Source of the DNA: Arcobacter roscoffensis
GTDB taxonomy: Bacteria > Campylobacterota > Campylobacteria > Campylobacterales > Arcobacteraceae
Reading direction: 5' to 3'
DNA: 64,000 nt
Assembly (NCBI RefSeq): GCF_024267655.1
Contig: NZ_CP100595.1
Coordinates: 1,550,001 to 1,614,000, forward strand
Positions 18,975-26,747 of the stretch are shown in pieces; within the stretch, counting starts at the first letter, position 1, and each line of letters begins with the position of its first letter. Below the pieces are notes generated by a model. That model did not search any database, was not told where the DNA came from, and was given only the letters and a program-made list of their open reading frames with translations. The translations under genes were made by a program, and so were the position numbers.

Positions 18975-20323
18975 CAAAAACCTTGTGCCTCATTTGGTGT
19001 AATATCTAATACTAAATTCCTCTTTGTAGCTTCATTTAAAGCAACATAGTAAATATGCTTATCTCTTGAAGATAAATGTTTCTTCTCTTTTGTCTTATCA
19101 AGATAAACAAGTAAGTCATAATCTTGTAATTTAGATACTGTTTCAGTTCTAAGAGGTTTGATTAAATTTCCATCTTCTAATAATCTAAGATTTTCAATTT
19201 GACCATCTTTATTTATAATCTCTACTTCAGTATATCTTTTCCTTAACTCTTTATTTGTTGTAGTTTTATTTAATGACTCTTTTGCATCTTTGTATAGCTC
19301 ATCTAAAAAGTTTGAATCAATATTTAAATTGTTTATAAATGCTTTTCTAATTAAGGCTATATACTCTAATTTGAACTTATAATCATCATATATTGAAATA
19401 GCTCTTTTAACTCTACTTAGAGGTAATTGTATTTGTAAAAAATCTTCTAAGTAATATTCACTCTTTATTTCTTCCCAAATAGCTAAAGTATTAGCTCTAT
19501 GCTTGTTGTTATGTTCAATTGCTTTATTTGATAAAGAGTTAATATCTATTAGTCTAATATCTTCCATAGAAGCTTTAAATAGATTTACTGCATTAGAGAA
19601 TAAATCTTCAATAGTAAAGATATTAAAAGTTTTTAAATATGCTCTATGTAACTCAAACTCAACATTAAAAATCTCATCTTCAATATTAAAGTCATTATTT
19701 AAAAAGTATTCAAACATCAAATCTTTTTTCTTAGACTTTTTTAATTCTTCTTTTTTATTATATAGTCTTAGTTTAAAAGGCTCTTTTCCTACATATAGAG
19801 TTTGCACTTTTGAAGCATTGCCAATTTCACTAATTGTTGAGTATTGTTTTTTTCTTGTACTAAACATCTCTTTTGTAACAAAGCTAAAATCATATTGAAT
19901 AAAACAGTTTAAATCTGCTCTTGTAATTGGATTGAATCCAGTTGTATATTCTTTTAGAAGTTCAACATTAATAAACTCAACTAGTGATTTAATACCTATA
20001 GTATAAATTCCTATACCTTGTAGTTGCACTCTAATATCATTTAAACCTCTGTTTTTATATCTATCTTTAAAACCTATTTTAAAGAATTCATTTATATCTT
20101 TAAACCAATGAAAGCCTTCTGCTTTTCCTAAAAAGTTTAAAGGTGTATCGTTTATGTTTATAATTATGTCATTGTTCTCAAACTCAACATCTTTTTTTTC
20201 AAACTTACCTTTTATTTCTTCTACTTGGTCTAATATTTCAAGATATAAATCATCATAATTTTCATTTGATTCACAGAAGTAATAAAGTGAATCAATACCA
20301 AATAATTTTTTTACTTTACTCAT
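18974..20323 (-). CDS. Replication initiator-like protein (Rep_trans type)
   Basis: This 449-residue protein resembles Rep_trans-family initiators (the group of RstA and relaxase-like plasmid or filamentous phage initiators). It carries the motif block NPITRADLNC (about 131-140; compare R-x-D-L in the family), the LRLYNKKEE segment (about 197) with a candidate nicking Tyr, and NVEFELHRAYLK (about 235-247), which matches the family's third conserved strand. Such proteins nick one strand at a double-strand origin and start rolling-circle replication. The C-terminal ~170 residues are helical and of unknown role. This is pattern recognition without a profile search. It lies two genes upstream of the integrase on the same strand, consistent with an excised circle that can replicate. 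Confidence 0.65.
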   Translation of the reverse strand: MSKVKKLFGIDSLYYFCESNENYDDLYLEILDQVEEIKGKFEKKDVEFENNDIIININDTPLNFLGKAEGFHWFKDINEFFKIGFKDRYKNRGLNDIRVQLQGIGIYTIGIKSLVEFINVELLKEYTTGFNPITRADLNCFIQYDFSFVTKEMFSTRKKQYSTISEIGNASKVQTLYVGKEPFKLRLYNKKEELKKSKKKDLMFEYFLNNDFNIEDEIFNVEFELHRAYLKTFNIFTIEDLFSNAVNLFKASMEDIRLIDINSLSNKAIEHNNKHRANTLAIWEEIKSEYYLEDFLQIQLPLSRVKRAISIYDDYKFKLEYIALIRKAFINNLNIDSNFLDELYKDAKESLNKTTTNKELRKRYTEVEIINKDGQIENLRLLEDGNLIKPLRTETVSKLQDYDLLVYLDKTKEKKHLSSRDKHIYYVALNEATKRNLVLDITPNEAQGF

Positions 20324-20350
20324 TTATTCCCTCTTTATGACGTATAGAAC

Positions 20351-20370
20351 GGGGTATTACTATAAACCCC
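20351..20370. other. G/C-rich hairpin upstream of the Rep-like gene; origin candidate
   Basis: GGGGT and ACCCC pair around a 10-base AT loop, in a very AT-rich background, 28 bp before the start of the Rep-like gene. Rolling-circle origins are often small hairpins beside the initiator gene, so this is a candidate nick region. It could instead be a simple attenuator. Confidence 0.3.
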
Positions 20371-20395
20371 GAACATAAATTTATTTTTTTGTCAC

Positions 20396-20440
20396 GAATA
20401 AGAAAAAACACAGAAGGCTCTCTGTGTTCTTTTCTTATTC
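20396..20440 (-). terminator. Long hairpin directly after the 85-residue gene
   Basis: GAATAAGAAAA-AACACAGA pairs with TCTGTGTTCTTTTCTTATTC in an almost unbroken 19-20-bp stem with a 6-base loop (20415-20420). It begins one base after the stop of the small upstream gene and lies before the Rep-like gene. It can act as a terminator or as an attenuator separating expression of the small protein from Rep. Confidence 0.7.
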
Positions 20441-20698
20441 TTAGACACCATAGAATGAATGTTTTTCTGAAATTATTCCTACTGGAATTTCAACTTCTTT
20501 ATTAACCTTATCTTTGTATAAAGGTATTTTTCCATCAGGAATAGAGATAGTATGAAGTTCTTTTACAATTGAACCATTAGCTCTTTTATTTTCCACTAGA
20601 ACTTGAACTTTTGCTTTTGTATCTATTTCTAAACCTTCTTTATTTTTATACTTACTCTTGTCGATTATATTAAGTAGTATTCCATTGATTTTTAACAT
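20441..20698 (-). CDS. Small beta-rich protein next to Rep; ssDNA-binding candidate
   Basis: This 85-residue protein is predicted to be mostly beta strands (MLKINGILLNIID, TKAKVQVLVE, KEVEIPVGIIS). It is followed by a strong hairpin and then by the Rep-like gene. In filamentous phages and their satellites the initiator is usually accompanied by a small OB-fold ssDNA-binding protein of this size. The position and strand content fit such a role, but I see no diagnostic motif. The ribosome binding site AAAGGG lies just upstream of the ATG on the minus strand. Treat the function as a guess from neighbourhood; the gene itself looks real. Confidence 0.65.
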   Translation of the reverse strand: MLKINGILLNIIDKSKYKNKEGLEIDTKAKVQVLVENKRANGSIVKELHTISIPDGKIPLYKDKVNKEVEIPVGIISEKHSFYGV

Positions 20699-20835
20699 TT
20701 TTTACCCTTTTAGGATTATCTATTTATTAAAATAGAAAGTTAGTAAACGTCTTTACTGTTATATAAATTTATATGACTTATTTGGTCAATTGATAAGGGA
20801 AGTTTAATTTATTTTAATTTTTTAAGAAAGTGATT

Positions 20836-20858
20836 CTCACTAGTAATTGACTAGTGAG
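20836..20858. repeat. Perfect 9-bp-arm hairpin in the element
   Basis: CTCACTAGT (20836-20844) and ACTAGTGAG (20850-20858) enclose AATTG. It lies one base past the stop of the 326-residue gene. On the minus strand it is not followed by a T-run, so it may be a terminator without tail or a ssDNA structure used in replication. Confidence 0.55.
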
Positions 20859-20859
20859 T

Positions 20860-21840
20860 TTATAAGTCTTTAAATATAGGATGTTGTTTATAGTTTCTTT
20901 TTGTTCTAAACTCTAATATTTCTAAATTATTGAAGGTATCTTTTAGTTGAGTTTCTTTTTTTAAATGATTTACATTTAAATTAGATTTAAATTCATAATC
21001 AAAGAATGAGTCCATTAGTGTATTGATATATTCAATTAAACTTTTATCTTTAATAGTTTCTTTTAAATTTAATGAATTACTTATAAAAGTATTGTTTTTA
21101 TAAAAAGAAATACAATAAATTTGACAGCTTTTAAATATATGGGTATCTTCTAATTTTGTAGCAGAGTTTAAATAGGTTTGTTGATTTAAAATAACATTAA
21201 CTAATTTTCTCTCATCGCCAATAAATTTAGGATTTCCTATATTTATACCTTGATACATTACTCTTATATCTAGTGGCTGATTTAGAAAATCTTCATATAA
21301 TGTAACCATTAAATTTGACTCTTTACTATCATTGAAGTTTTGATATTCTTTAAATGTTTTTAATCTTGGAGTAATTGCATCTTTCACAATAGGGTGCGTT
21401 GTTTTAGCAATGCCTTTCTTTATAAAATCTTTTTCTTCCTCCAGATTATTTAAAATTTTTAAAGCATCTAAATGTTCAAATATCTTATTTAACAAAATTG
21501 TTAATCTATATAAAACTTTTTTTTCATTTATAATACATTGTTTGTCAAACAAAGCAAGTTCTTTTAATACTTCTGATTCTTGTTCTTTAAAGTTGTGATT
21601 ATATTGATTTAGAGTATTAGTAAAAACTTTTTCTCTTTGTTTGTCATTTTTTATTATGCATATAGTTTGAGTTATTTTAAACTCTTTAATCATGTTATTC
21701 AAAAAAGAAGAAAAGTCTATTTCATTTTCAAATTCTTTTATCATATTTTCTAAATAGTTAATAAATGCACTTTCCATATCTTTTGTTTTTTTTAATTCAT
21801 TATTAAAATCTTCAATTATTTTTTTTATTGTCAAAAGCAA
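20860..21840 (-). CDS. Unknown 326-residue protein of the mobile element
   Basis: I do not recognise this protein. It is soluble, with no signal peptide or membrane segment. The first ~150 residues are Lys/Glu-rich and helical (IKKIIEDFNNELKKTKDM, LNKIFEHLDALKILNNLEEEKDF). The middle is mixed alpha/beta (DFLNQPLDIRVMYQGINIGNPKFIG, about 185-215), and the end is helical and basic. It is the most upstream gene of the minus-strand half, 60 bp from a divergent plus-strand gene, so the two halves share a regulatory region. A link to replication or to the cargo cannot be judged from sequence. The low G+C is like that of its neighbours. Confidence 0.7.
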   Translation of the reverse strand: MLLTIKKIIEDFNNELKKTKDMESAFINYLENMIKEFENEIDFSSFLNNMIKEFKITQTICIIKNDKQREKVFTNTLNQYNHNFKEQESEVLKELALFDKQCIINEKKVLYRLTILLNKIFEHLDALKILNNLEEEKDFIKKGIAKTTHPIVKDAITPRLKTFKEYQNFNDSKESNLMVTLYEDFLNQPLDIRVMYQGINIGNPKFIGDERKLVNVILNQQTYLNSATKLEDTHIFKSCQIYCISFYKNNTFISNSLNLKETIKDKSLIEYINTLMDSFFDYEFKSNLNVNHLKKETQLKDTFNNLEILEFRTKRNYKQHPIFKDL

Positions 21841-21945
21841 CCTTTAAATGATTTATTGTATTATAGTATTTTTATATTTAATTAAAATATTCTAATATAA
21901 TTGTTAAATGTATTATTTAATAAAATAAATAAATTAAGGAAACAA

Positions 21946-22122
21946 ATGTCAAGACAAGTAAAGATAAAAGTAAGTTTTACAGTAAAAAACAAAGTAAAAG
22001 TCCAAACAAAAGAAATTGAAGTTCCAGTAGATGCAATTAAAAAGAAAGATGATTGTAAAAAATATCTTACTATTCATGAGTACGATGTTGATGAAGTTAT
22101 GAGTTATCAAGAAATAAAATAG
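21946..22122 (+). CDS. Small 58-residue protein of the mobile element
   Basis: The frame is open from a TTG at 21901, but the ATG at 21946 has the ribosome binding site AAGGAAAC and is chosen; it gives 58 residues. The protein is basic at its start (MSRQVKIKVSF) with two likely beta strands (KIKVSFTVKNKVKVQT, EIEVPVDAI) and an acidic C-terminal helix (EYDVDEVMSYQEIK). The charge split could suit a small binding or antidote-like protein, but no family is recognised. It is followed after 23 bp by the 320-residue gene, so they form a two-gene unit. Confidence 0.65.
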   Translation: MSRQVKIKVSFTVKNKVKVQTKEIEVPVDAIKKKDDCKKYLTIHEYDVDEVMSYQEIK

Positions 22123-22145
22123 TTTAGTGAAAAGGAAGATAAGAA

Positions 22146-23108
22146 ATGTATATTGAAGAATTATATGAATTAACTATATGGTTTACTGATGAAGTAATTG
22201 AGAAAAAAGTATTAGATAAATATAGTCAGTTATTGAATAAATTAAAACAAAATTTACAGAATAATAGTATTGCTTATGATTTAGAAAGAACAAATTTATT
22301 TAATAGTTTAAAGGAAATAGATACTAGTTTATTAAATGATGAGCAAAAAAAGTTTTTAGATAGAATAAATGTCTTCAACAAATTAAGTTCTTTAGGTGTA
22401 AAAGAAATAGAAAATATATTATTTAAAAATTCACTAGATATTAAAACTGCCACAAGTAAATTAAATGAATTAATTACAGAATTAAATAAAGGGTCTCAAA
22501 AAATTAGAAATATAAAAACGGGATTAGATGGGATAGTTGAAGTAGAAGATAAAATTAAAGATAAAACAATTATTAGATTAATTTTTGATAATGAAGCAAG
22601 TATTAATAATGTGACGAACTTAAAAAATTGGTCTAATGAATGGTATGAAATATCACGTGGAATAGCAATGATGCACGATGAAGCACCAGAGTCTATAGAG
22701 GTTATAGGAGCTAAAAAAGGTTCTATAATAATAGAATTGGCTACTGTAGCTTTAATAACAGGAACAATATCAAAAATTATTTATGAGATATTGAAAGTTA
22801 TAGAAAAAGTTTATGATATAAGAAAAAAAGCAGAAGAAATAAAGGCATTGAAATTAAATAATCAACAAATAGAAAAAGATTTAGAGAATGAAGCTAGTCA
22901 CGTTGAGGAAGTAGCAATTGAAGATATAGTAGACTTGATAATTAAAAAAACAGAAAAATCTGATGGAGATAAAAAAAATGCTTTGAGAAAATCAATAACT
23001 AATTTATTTAAATTTATGAATAAAGGTGGAAAAATAGAATTTAGTTTACCTCAAAAAATCGATAATAATGAAAGTGAAAAAATAATAGTCATAGTTAAAC
23101 AAAGATAA
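22146..23108 (+). CDS. Unknown 320-residue protein with a membrane-like helix; element cargo
   Basis: I do not recognise the family with certainty. The N-terminal ~190 residues are helical (KYSQLLNKLKQNLQ, KLNELITELNKG). A central block reads NWSNEWYEISRGIAMMHDEAPESIEVIGAKKGSIIIELA, and its end leads into a hydrophobic helix of about 20 residues (IIIELATVALITGTISKIIYEIL, about 193-215). A Lys/Glu coiled coil and a C-terminal mixed region follow. The PESIEVIGAKKGS-hydrophobic helix arrangement looks like a conserved signature and not random sequence. The ribosome binding site is AAGGAAGATAAG. It is the last gene before the right end of the element, the usual place of cargo such as defence or toxin genes. 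That role is inferred from position only. Confidence 0.7.
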   Translation: MYIEELYELTIWFTDEVIEKKVLDKYSQLLNKLKQNLQNNSIAYDLERTNLFNSLKEIDTSLLNDEQKKFLDRINVFNKLSSLGVKEIENILFKNSLDIKTATSKLNELITELNKGSQKIRNIKTGLDGIVEVEDKIKDKTIIRLIFDNEASINNVTNLKNWSNEWYEISRGIAMMHDEAPESIEVIGAKKGSIIIELATVALITGTISKIIYEILKVIEKVYDIRKKAEEIKALKLNNQQIEKDLENEASHVEEVAIEDIVDLIIKKTEKSDGDKKNALRKSITNLFKFMNKGGKIEFSLPQKIDNNESEKIIVIVKQR

Positions 23109-23407
23109 CTATAAGATAAAATTATTTTCATTGTATCTTGTAATTAGGCAAAAATAGTGTTATTTTACAGGCTCTTATTGGGGAATTCATATTTATAGAA
23201 ATTTATGGTTTTTATATCTTTTTTTCATTTCCACATCAAGCGTGCTATTATGAATAATAGTTTATATATTATTTTATCAATATACTTATTAAAAATTAAT
23301 GTTCCAAATATGTTCCAATTAAGTAAATGTTTTACGAGTTTAATTTAAATATTAATGTTTAGAAGTCTTAAAACAAGGTGTTTTATAGTTTTTTAATTTA
23401 TTTTAGT
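23109..23407. other. Non-coding right end of the mobile element
   Basis: Nearly 300 bp without a plausible gene. It contains the two right-end TGTTCCAA motifs and otherwise AT-rich sequence up to the attR repeat. No tRNA-like or strong hairpin structure is seen. Confidence 0.7.
23300..23319. promoter_or_regulatory. Right candidate integrase arm sites (11-bp period)
   Basis: TGTTCCAAA at 23300 and TGTTCCAAT at 23311 are direct repeats one helical turn apart, matching the motif at 17426 near the left end. They lie about 90-110 bp inside attR. Confidence 0.55.
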
Positions 23408-23434
23408 AAAATTTATAATCGTAGTTCCTAAAAG
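23408..23434 (+). repeat. attR: right 27-bp direct repeat of the mobile element
   Basis: This is an exact copy of 17354-17380. Read in the frame of the receiver-kinase gene it gives K-F-I-I-V-V-P-K-S and continues in host DNA as K-P-stop, the likely native end of that gene. Confidence 0.9.
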
Positions 23435-23455
23435 TAAGCCTTAAAGCTTACTTTT
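23430..23455. terminator. Native bidirectional terminator separated from its gene
   Basis: AAAAGTAAGC (23430-23439) and GCTTACTTTT (23446-23455) form a perfect 10-bp stem with a 6-base loop. It contains the stop codons of both the displaced receiver-kinase 3' end (23441-23443) and the minus-strand gene at 23448. Before insertion it would have separated these two convergent genes. Confidence 0.8.
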
Positions 23456-24686
23456 CAAAGCTCTCGTCATATTTTCTTAACTGGGCTTCTCTTACTTCTA
23501 CTAAATTAAGTAGATCATCAACTCTTGTTTGTTTAATTTCTATTTTTTCTTGAAGTTTTTCAATTTCTGCTTTTGCACTTACAAGCTCTTTTGATAATTC
23601 ATTGTATTTTTTAACACCTTTTTCTCTTTCTTCTTTTGAATTTGAAATAATAGCTTTAAGATCTTCAATTTCACTATTTTTAACTTTTAAGTTCTTAATA
23701 ACTTTATCATCTAAACCTAACATTTCATTTTCATAATACTCTATCTGAGTTCTTTGGTCTAGATATTTTTGTTTAGTAGTTTTTAGTTCATTTTCTAAAT
23801 AAGATATTCTATTTTCATATGCTTTTAGATTATTTGAAGATTGAGCAACTTGCAAATTTTTTTCTTTTATATTCGTAATAAGCTTTTTTTGAAATTCTCT
23901 TTTTTGATTTACTTCTTCAGTTGATATAAAACCAATAGAAATATACTCTTCCTTTTCATTTGCTGTTTTAAATATGGTTGATCTTATATAAATTACTTCA
24001 CCATTTTTATCTTCAAACTTTAAATCTTTTTTCCAAGTTTTATCAGTCTTCACTGTTTTCCATAAATCAAGAAGAATATTTTTATCAATGTTTTTACTTA
24101 TTAAAGTATGAAAGTTTTTTTCTATTAACTCTTCTTTAGAATAGGCAATAGTATCACTAAATAGTCTATTAGTGTAAGTTATATCACCTTTTGAATCCAT
24201 TTTAAAAATTGTAGCTACATTATCAATTACTTTTAAGTACTCTTTTAATTCAATATTTTTTTCTTCTATTAATTTTTCAAAATATTTCTTTTCACATACT
24301 TTTTGTATTTTTTCAACTACATCTTCAATATCCACAGGCTTTAAAGCATAATAAGAAGCATTTAGAGATATGGCCTTTAAAAGATATTCCGTTTCAGACC
24401 TAGCTGTTGTGAAAATAATAGGTATTGAATCATTTTTTTCTCTAATTTTTTCAAGCATTTCTATACCATTTAGTTGTGGCATATTTATATCACTTAAAAT
24501 CAAATCAATCTTTGAGTTTTCAAGCAATTTGTCTTCTTGGTACTTCTGTAAGCCTTCTAAACCATTTTTGGCGACAATTACTTCTTTAAATAACCTATTT
24601 AAAACCTTTTCAAGCTGTTTTCTTGCTATCTCTTCATCTTCAACATATAATATAGTTAGATTTTTTAAAAATTCTTTATTAAACAT
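23448..24686 (-). CDS. Response regulator with PAS domain and long coiled coil
   Basis: This 412-residue cytoplasmic protein has a receiver at 8-130 (E17-D18 acidic pair, phosphoacceptor D66 in LSDINMPQLNG, KPVD), a PAS domain at about 150-265 (VIDNVATIFKMDSKGDITYTN), and about 145 residues of heptad coiled coil to the end. There is no kinase, GGDEF or DNA-binding output. It may act as a scaffold or phosphate-gated partner. It is convergent with the receiver-kinase system across the native terminator, and the two were direct neighbours before the element inserted. It stands alone and is divergent from the PAS kinase at 24856, which suggests that the two form a signalling pair. Confidence 0.85.
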   Translation of the reverse strand: MFNKEFLKNLTILYVEDEEIARKQLEKVLNRLFKEVIVAKNGLEGLQKYQEDKLLENSKIDLILSDINMPQLNGIEMLEKIREKNDSIPIIFTTARSETEYLLKAISLNASYYALKPVDIEDVVEKIQKVCEKKYFEKLIEEKNIELKEYLKVIDNVATIFKMDSKGDITYTNRLFSDTIAYSKEELIEKNFHTLISKNIDKNILLDLWKTVKTDKTWKKDLKFEDKNGEVIYIRSTIFKTANEKEEYISIGFISTEEVNQKREFQKKLITNIKEKNLQVAQSSNNLKAYENRISYLENELKTTKQKYLDQRTQIEYYENEMLGLDDKVIKNLKVKNSEIEDLKAIISNSKEEREKGVKKYNELSKELVSAKAEIEKLQEKIEIKQTRVDDLLNLVEVREAQLRKYDESFEK

Positions 24687-24855
24687 GATTAAACCTTTAT
24701 ATAATAGTAATACAAATTACATAAAAGAATTATAATTATATAGATTTTTTTAAAACAAATGAAAAGATAAAATAATTTATCAAAACTTTATAATAAAAGC
24801 GATATTATAAATGATAATATTAAAATAACATAAATGTTGTTTTTTGGAGAATTAC

Positions 24856-26349
24856 ATGCCAATTATAGATAATCTTCTTTTTTACAAGCAAGTATTTGAT
24901 AAATTACAAGTAAGTATTATTGTAATAAATACAAATACTGGTAATATTACAGATGTAAATGAAAGAGCATCAAAACTTTTAAAAATGCCTTGTGAAGAAA
25001 TAAAAGGTATGCATTATTCTCAAATACATCCAAATAGCAATAACTTGCTTTTTGATGAATTTCTAAATGAAACTATTCAAAAACTTTTAAATGAAAAAAA
25101 AGTAGAGGATTTTGAACATTTTATTATAGATTCAAATAAAAAAATTATCCCCATAGAAATCTCTTTTAATCTAATCAATATAGAAGAAAAAAACTATTTA
25201 GTTTTAATGATTAAAGATTTGAGACTAAGAAAACAAAGAGAGAATTTAATCAACTACTACAATAAAGCTCTAGAAAAGTCTTCGAGTTTTCTAGCTTTAG
25301 TAGATAAAAACTATAAGTATTTATCAGTAAATGACTACTATTCAAAAGTTTTTGGTATGAAAAAAGAGAAGTTTATAGGTAAGTCTATGTCTTTTATTTT
25401 TGGTGAAGAGTATTTTAATGAAATAATAAAAGAAAAATTTGATAAAGCTTTAAATGGTGAGTCAATAGAGTTCAACACAACTGTTGATATTAATAAAAAA
25501 ACACACTATTTACAAGTATATTATGAACCATATTATAATAGTGAAAAACATATAGAAAGTGTTGTAGTTCATGTTTATGATATGACTAGATTTAAAGAGT
25601 ATGAAGATGATAATCTAAAAAAAGAAAAACTTCTAATACAGCAATCAAAAATGGCATCTATGGGTGAAATGCTTGAAAATATTGCTCATCAATGGAGACA
25701 GCCTTTATCAGTTATTTCTACTTGTACAAGCGGAATAATGCTTCAAAAAGAGTTTGATACTTTGACTGATGAGATTTTAAATGAATCCTTATCAAATATA
25801 ATGAATACAACAAATTATTTATCTAGTACAATTGATGATTTTAAAAACTTTTTTGAAAGAGATAAGCAAAAAATTGTTTTTAATGTTTCATCAATTATAA
25901 ATAAAACACTAGATTTAGTTGAGATGAGTTTAAGTAGTAATGATATAGATTTAATAAAAGATTTAGATGAAACAATCGATATTGAAAACTATAAAAACGA
26001 ATTAATGCAAGTTTTATTAAATATTGTAAACAATGCAAAAGATGCCTTAATTATAAATAAGCAAGGCTATGAAAACAAAAAACTTATTAAGATTTCTTTG
26101 TATAGAAAAGATGACAAAACAGTAATAGAAATTTTAGATAATGCAAATGGTGTACCAGAAGAGATTCAAGAAAAGATTTTTGAGCCATATTTTACTACAA
26201 AACACCAAAGTCAAGGAACGGGAATAGGGCTTTTTATGACAAGAGAAATTGTTGCAAAACATATGGAAGGTGAAATTAGTATTGAAAATATTAAATTTAC
26301 CTTTGAAAAAGAAGAACAGTTCGGTGCTTTATTTAGAATTGTAATTTAA
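24856..26349 (+). CDS. Cytoplasmic PAS-PAS histidine kinase
   Basis: This protein of about 497 residues has two PAS domains (about 10-130 and 145-255), a short coil, H-box IAHQWRQPLS and an HATPase with LNIVNNAKDA, LDNANG and GTGIGLFMT. No membrane segments are present, so it senses an internal cue such as redox state or a small molecule. The frame is open from a TTG at 24844. The ATG at 24856 is preferred because GGAG (24846-24849) lies 6 bp before it and would be inside the coding region otherwise. The kinase core is a close relative of the one in the gene at the left edge of the window (IAHQWRQPLSVISTC in both). Its divergent neighbour at 23448 is a plausible receiver partner. Confidence 0.9.
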   Translation: MPIIDNLLFYKQVFDKLQVSIIVINTNTGNITDVNERASKLLKMPCEEIKGMHYSQIHPNSNNLLFDEFLNETIQKLLNEKKVEDFEHFIIDSNKKIIPIEISFNLINIEEKNYLVLMIKDLRLRKQRENLINYYNKALEKSSSFLALVDKNYKYLSVNDYYSKVFGMKKEKFIGKSMSFIFGEEYFNEIIKEKFDKALNGESIEFNTTVDINKKTHYLQVYYEPYYNSEKHIESVVVHVYDMTRFKEYEDDNLKKEKLLIQQSKMASMGEMLENIAHQWRQPLSVISTCTSGIMLQKEFDTLTDEILNESLSNIMNTTNYLSSTIDDFKNFFERDKQKIVFNVSSIINKTLDLVEMSLSSNDIDLIKDLDETIDIENYKNELMQVLLNIVNNAKDALIINKQGYENKKLIKISLYRKDDKTVIEILDNANGVPEEIQEKIFEPYFTTKHQSQGTGIGLFMTREIVAKHMEGEISIENIKFTFEKEEQFGALFRIVI

Positions 26350-26379
26350 ATGATAGAATGAAATTTTTAGGAGAGATTA

Positions 26380-26724
26380 ATGAGTTATCTAGATATATGT
26401 GTGATTGGCTGGAACTTAAATGTAATGATGTTCTTAATAAACTTCTTTTTGGCAATAAGAGTAATTTTTGCCCAAGATAGAGATAGACTACAAGAGGAAA
26501 GCTTGGTATTAAAAGAGCTTAAAGAAGAAATGGATAACTACTATCCATATAGAACCCAAACTACCATTATTACTTATTTAGTGCCTTTTACAGCATTTTT
26601 TAGAATGAGTCTAAGATTTATGGAAATGTTTTTTTTCTTTCAAAAAAATAGAGGTTCAAAGATGTTTGACTATATGGTATATAAGTACACAACTGAAATT
26701 AATAAGGCTAAGAATAACCAATAG
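26380..26724 (+). CDS. Small membrane protein, unknown
   Basis: This 114-residue protein has two hydrophobic segments (about 8-30 and 63-86) separated by a charged helix (DRDRLQEESLVLKELKEEMDNYY), plus a basic C-terminal tail. The ribosome binding site TAGGAG precedes the ATG. It follows the PAS kinase by 30 bp and may be co-transcribed with it. No family is recognised. The hairpin-like topology with a cytosolic or periplasmic acidic loop could indicate a regulatory partner, but nothing shows this directly. Confidence 0.7.
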   Translation: MSYLDICVIGWNLNVMMFLINFFLAIRVIFAQDRDRLQEESLVLKELKEEMDNYYPYRTQTTIITYLVPFTAFFRMSLRFMEMFFFFQKNRGSKMFDYMVYKYTTEINKAKNNQ

Positions 26725-26747
26725 TAGGGGATTTTAAGTGAAGTGTA

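Larger units (their letters stand above)
17354..23434. mobile_element. Integrated ~6.1-kb element with recombinase, Xis-like and Rep_trans-like genes
   Basis: The element is bounded by perfect 27-bp direct repeats, and the recombinase gene is next to the left one. Left part, minus strand: integrase, HTH excisionase-like protein, Rep_trans-like initiator, an 85-residue small protein and a 326-residue unknown. Right part, plus strand: 58- and 320-residue unknowns. There is no terminase, capsid, Zot or conjugation gene. It therefore resembles a small integrative replicon that excises and may copy by rolling circle, or a satellite of a filamentous phage. Removing it would rejoin the receiver-kinase gene with its native stop codon and native terminator at 23430-23455. 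Boundaries are directly visible; mobility is inferred. Confidence 0.88.

Noticed and set aside
21901-21945. TTG start giving 73 residues for the small element gene
   Set aside because: The ATG at 21946 has a clear AAGGAAAC site; the upstream extension lies in AT-rich promoter-like DNA.
18974-23108. Complete filamentous phage
   Set aside because: No Zot-like ATPase, no coat protein-like small TM genes and no adsorption protein; only replication and integration functions are recognisable.
24844-24855. TTG start of the PAS kinase
   Set aside because: It would overlap the GGAG ribosome binding site that serves the ATG at 24856.
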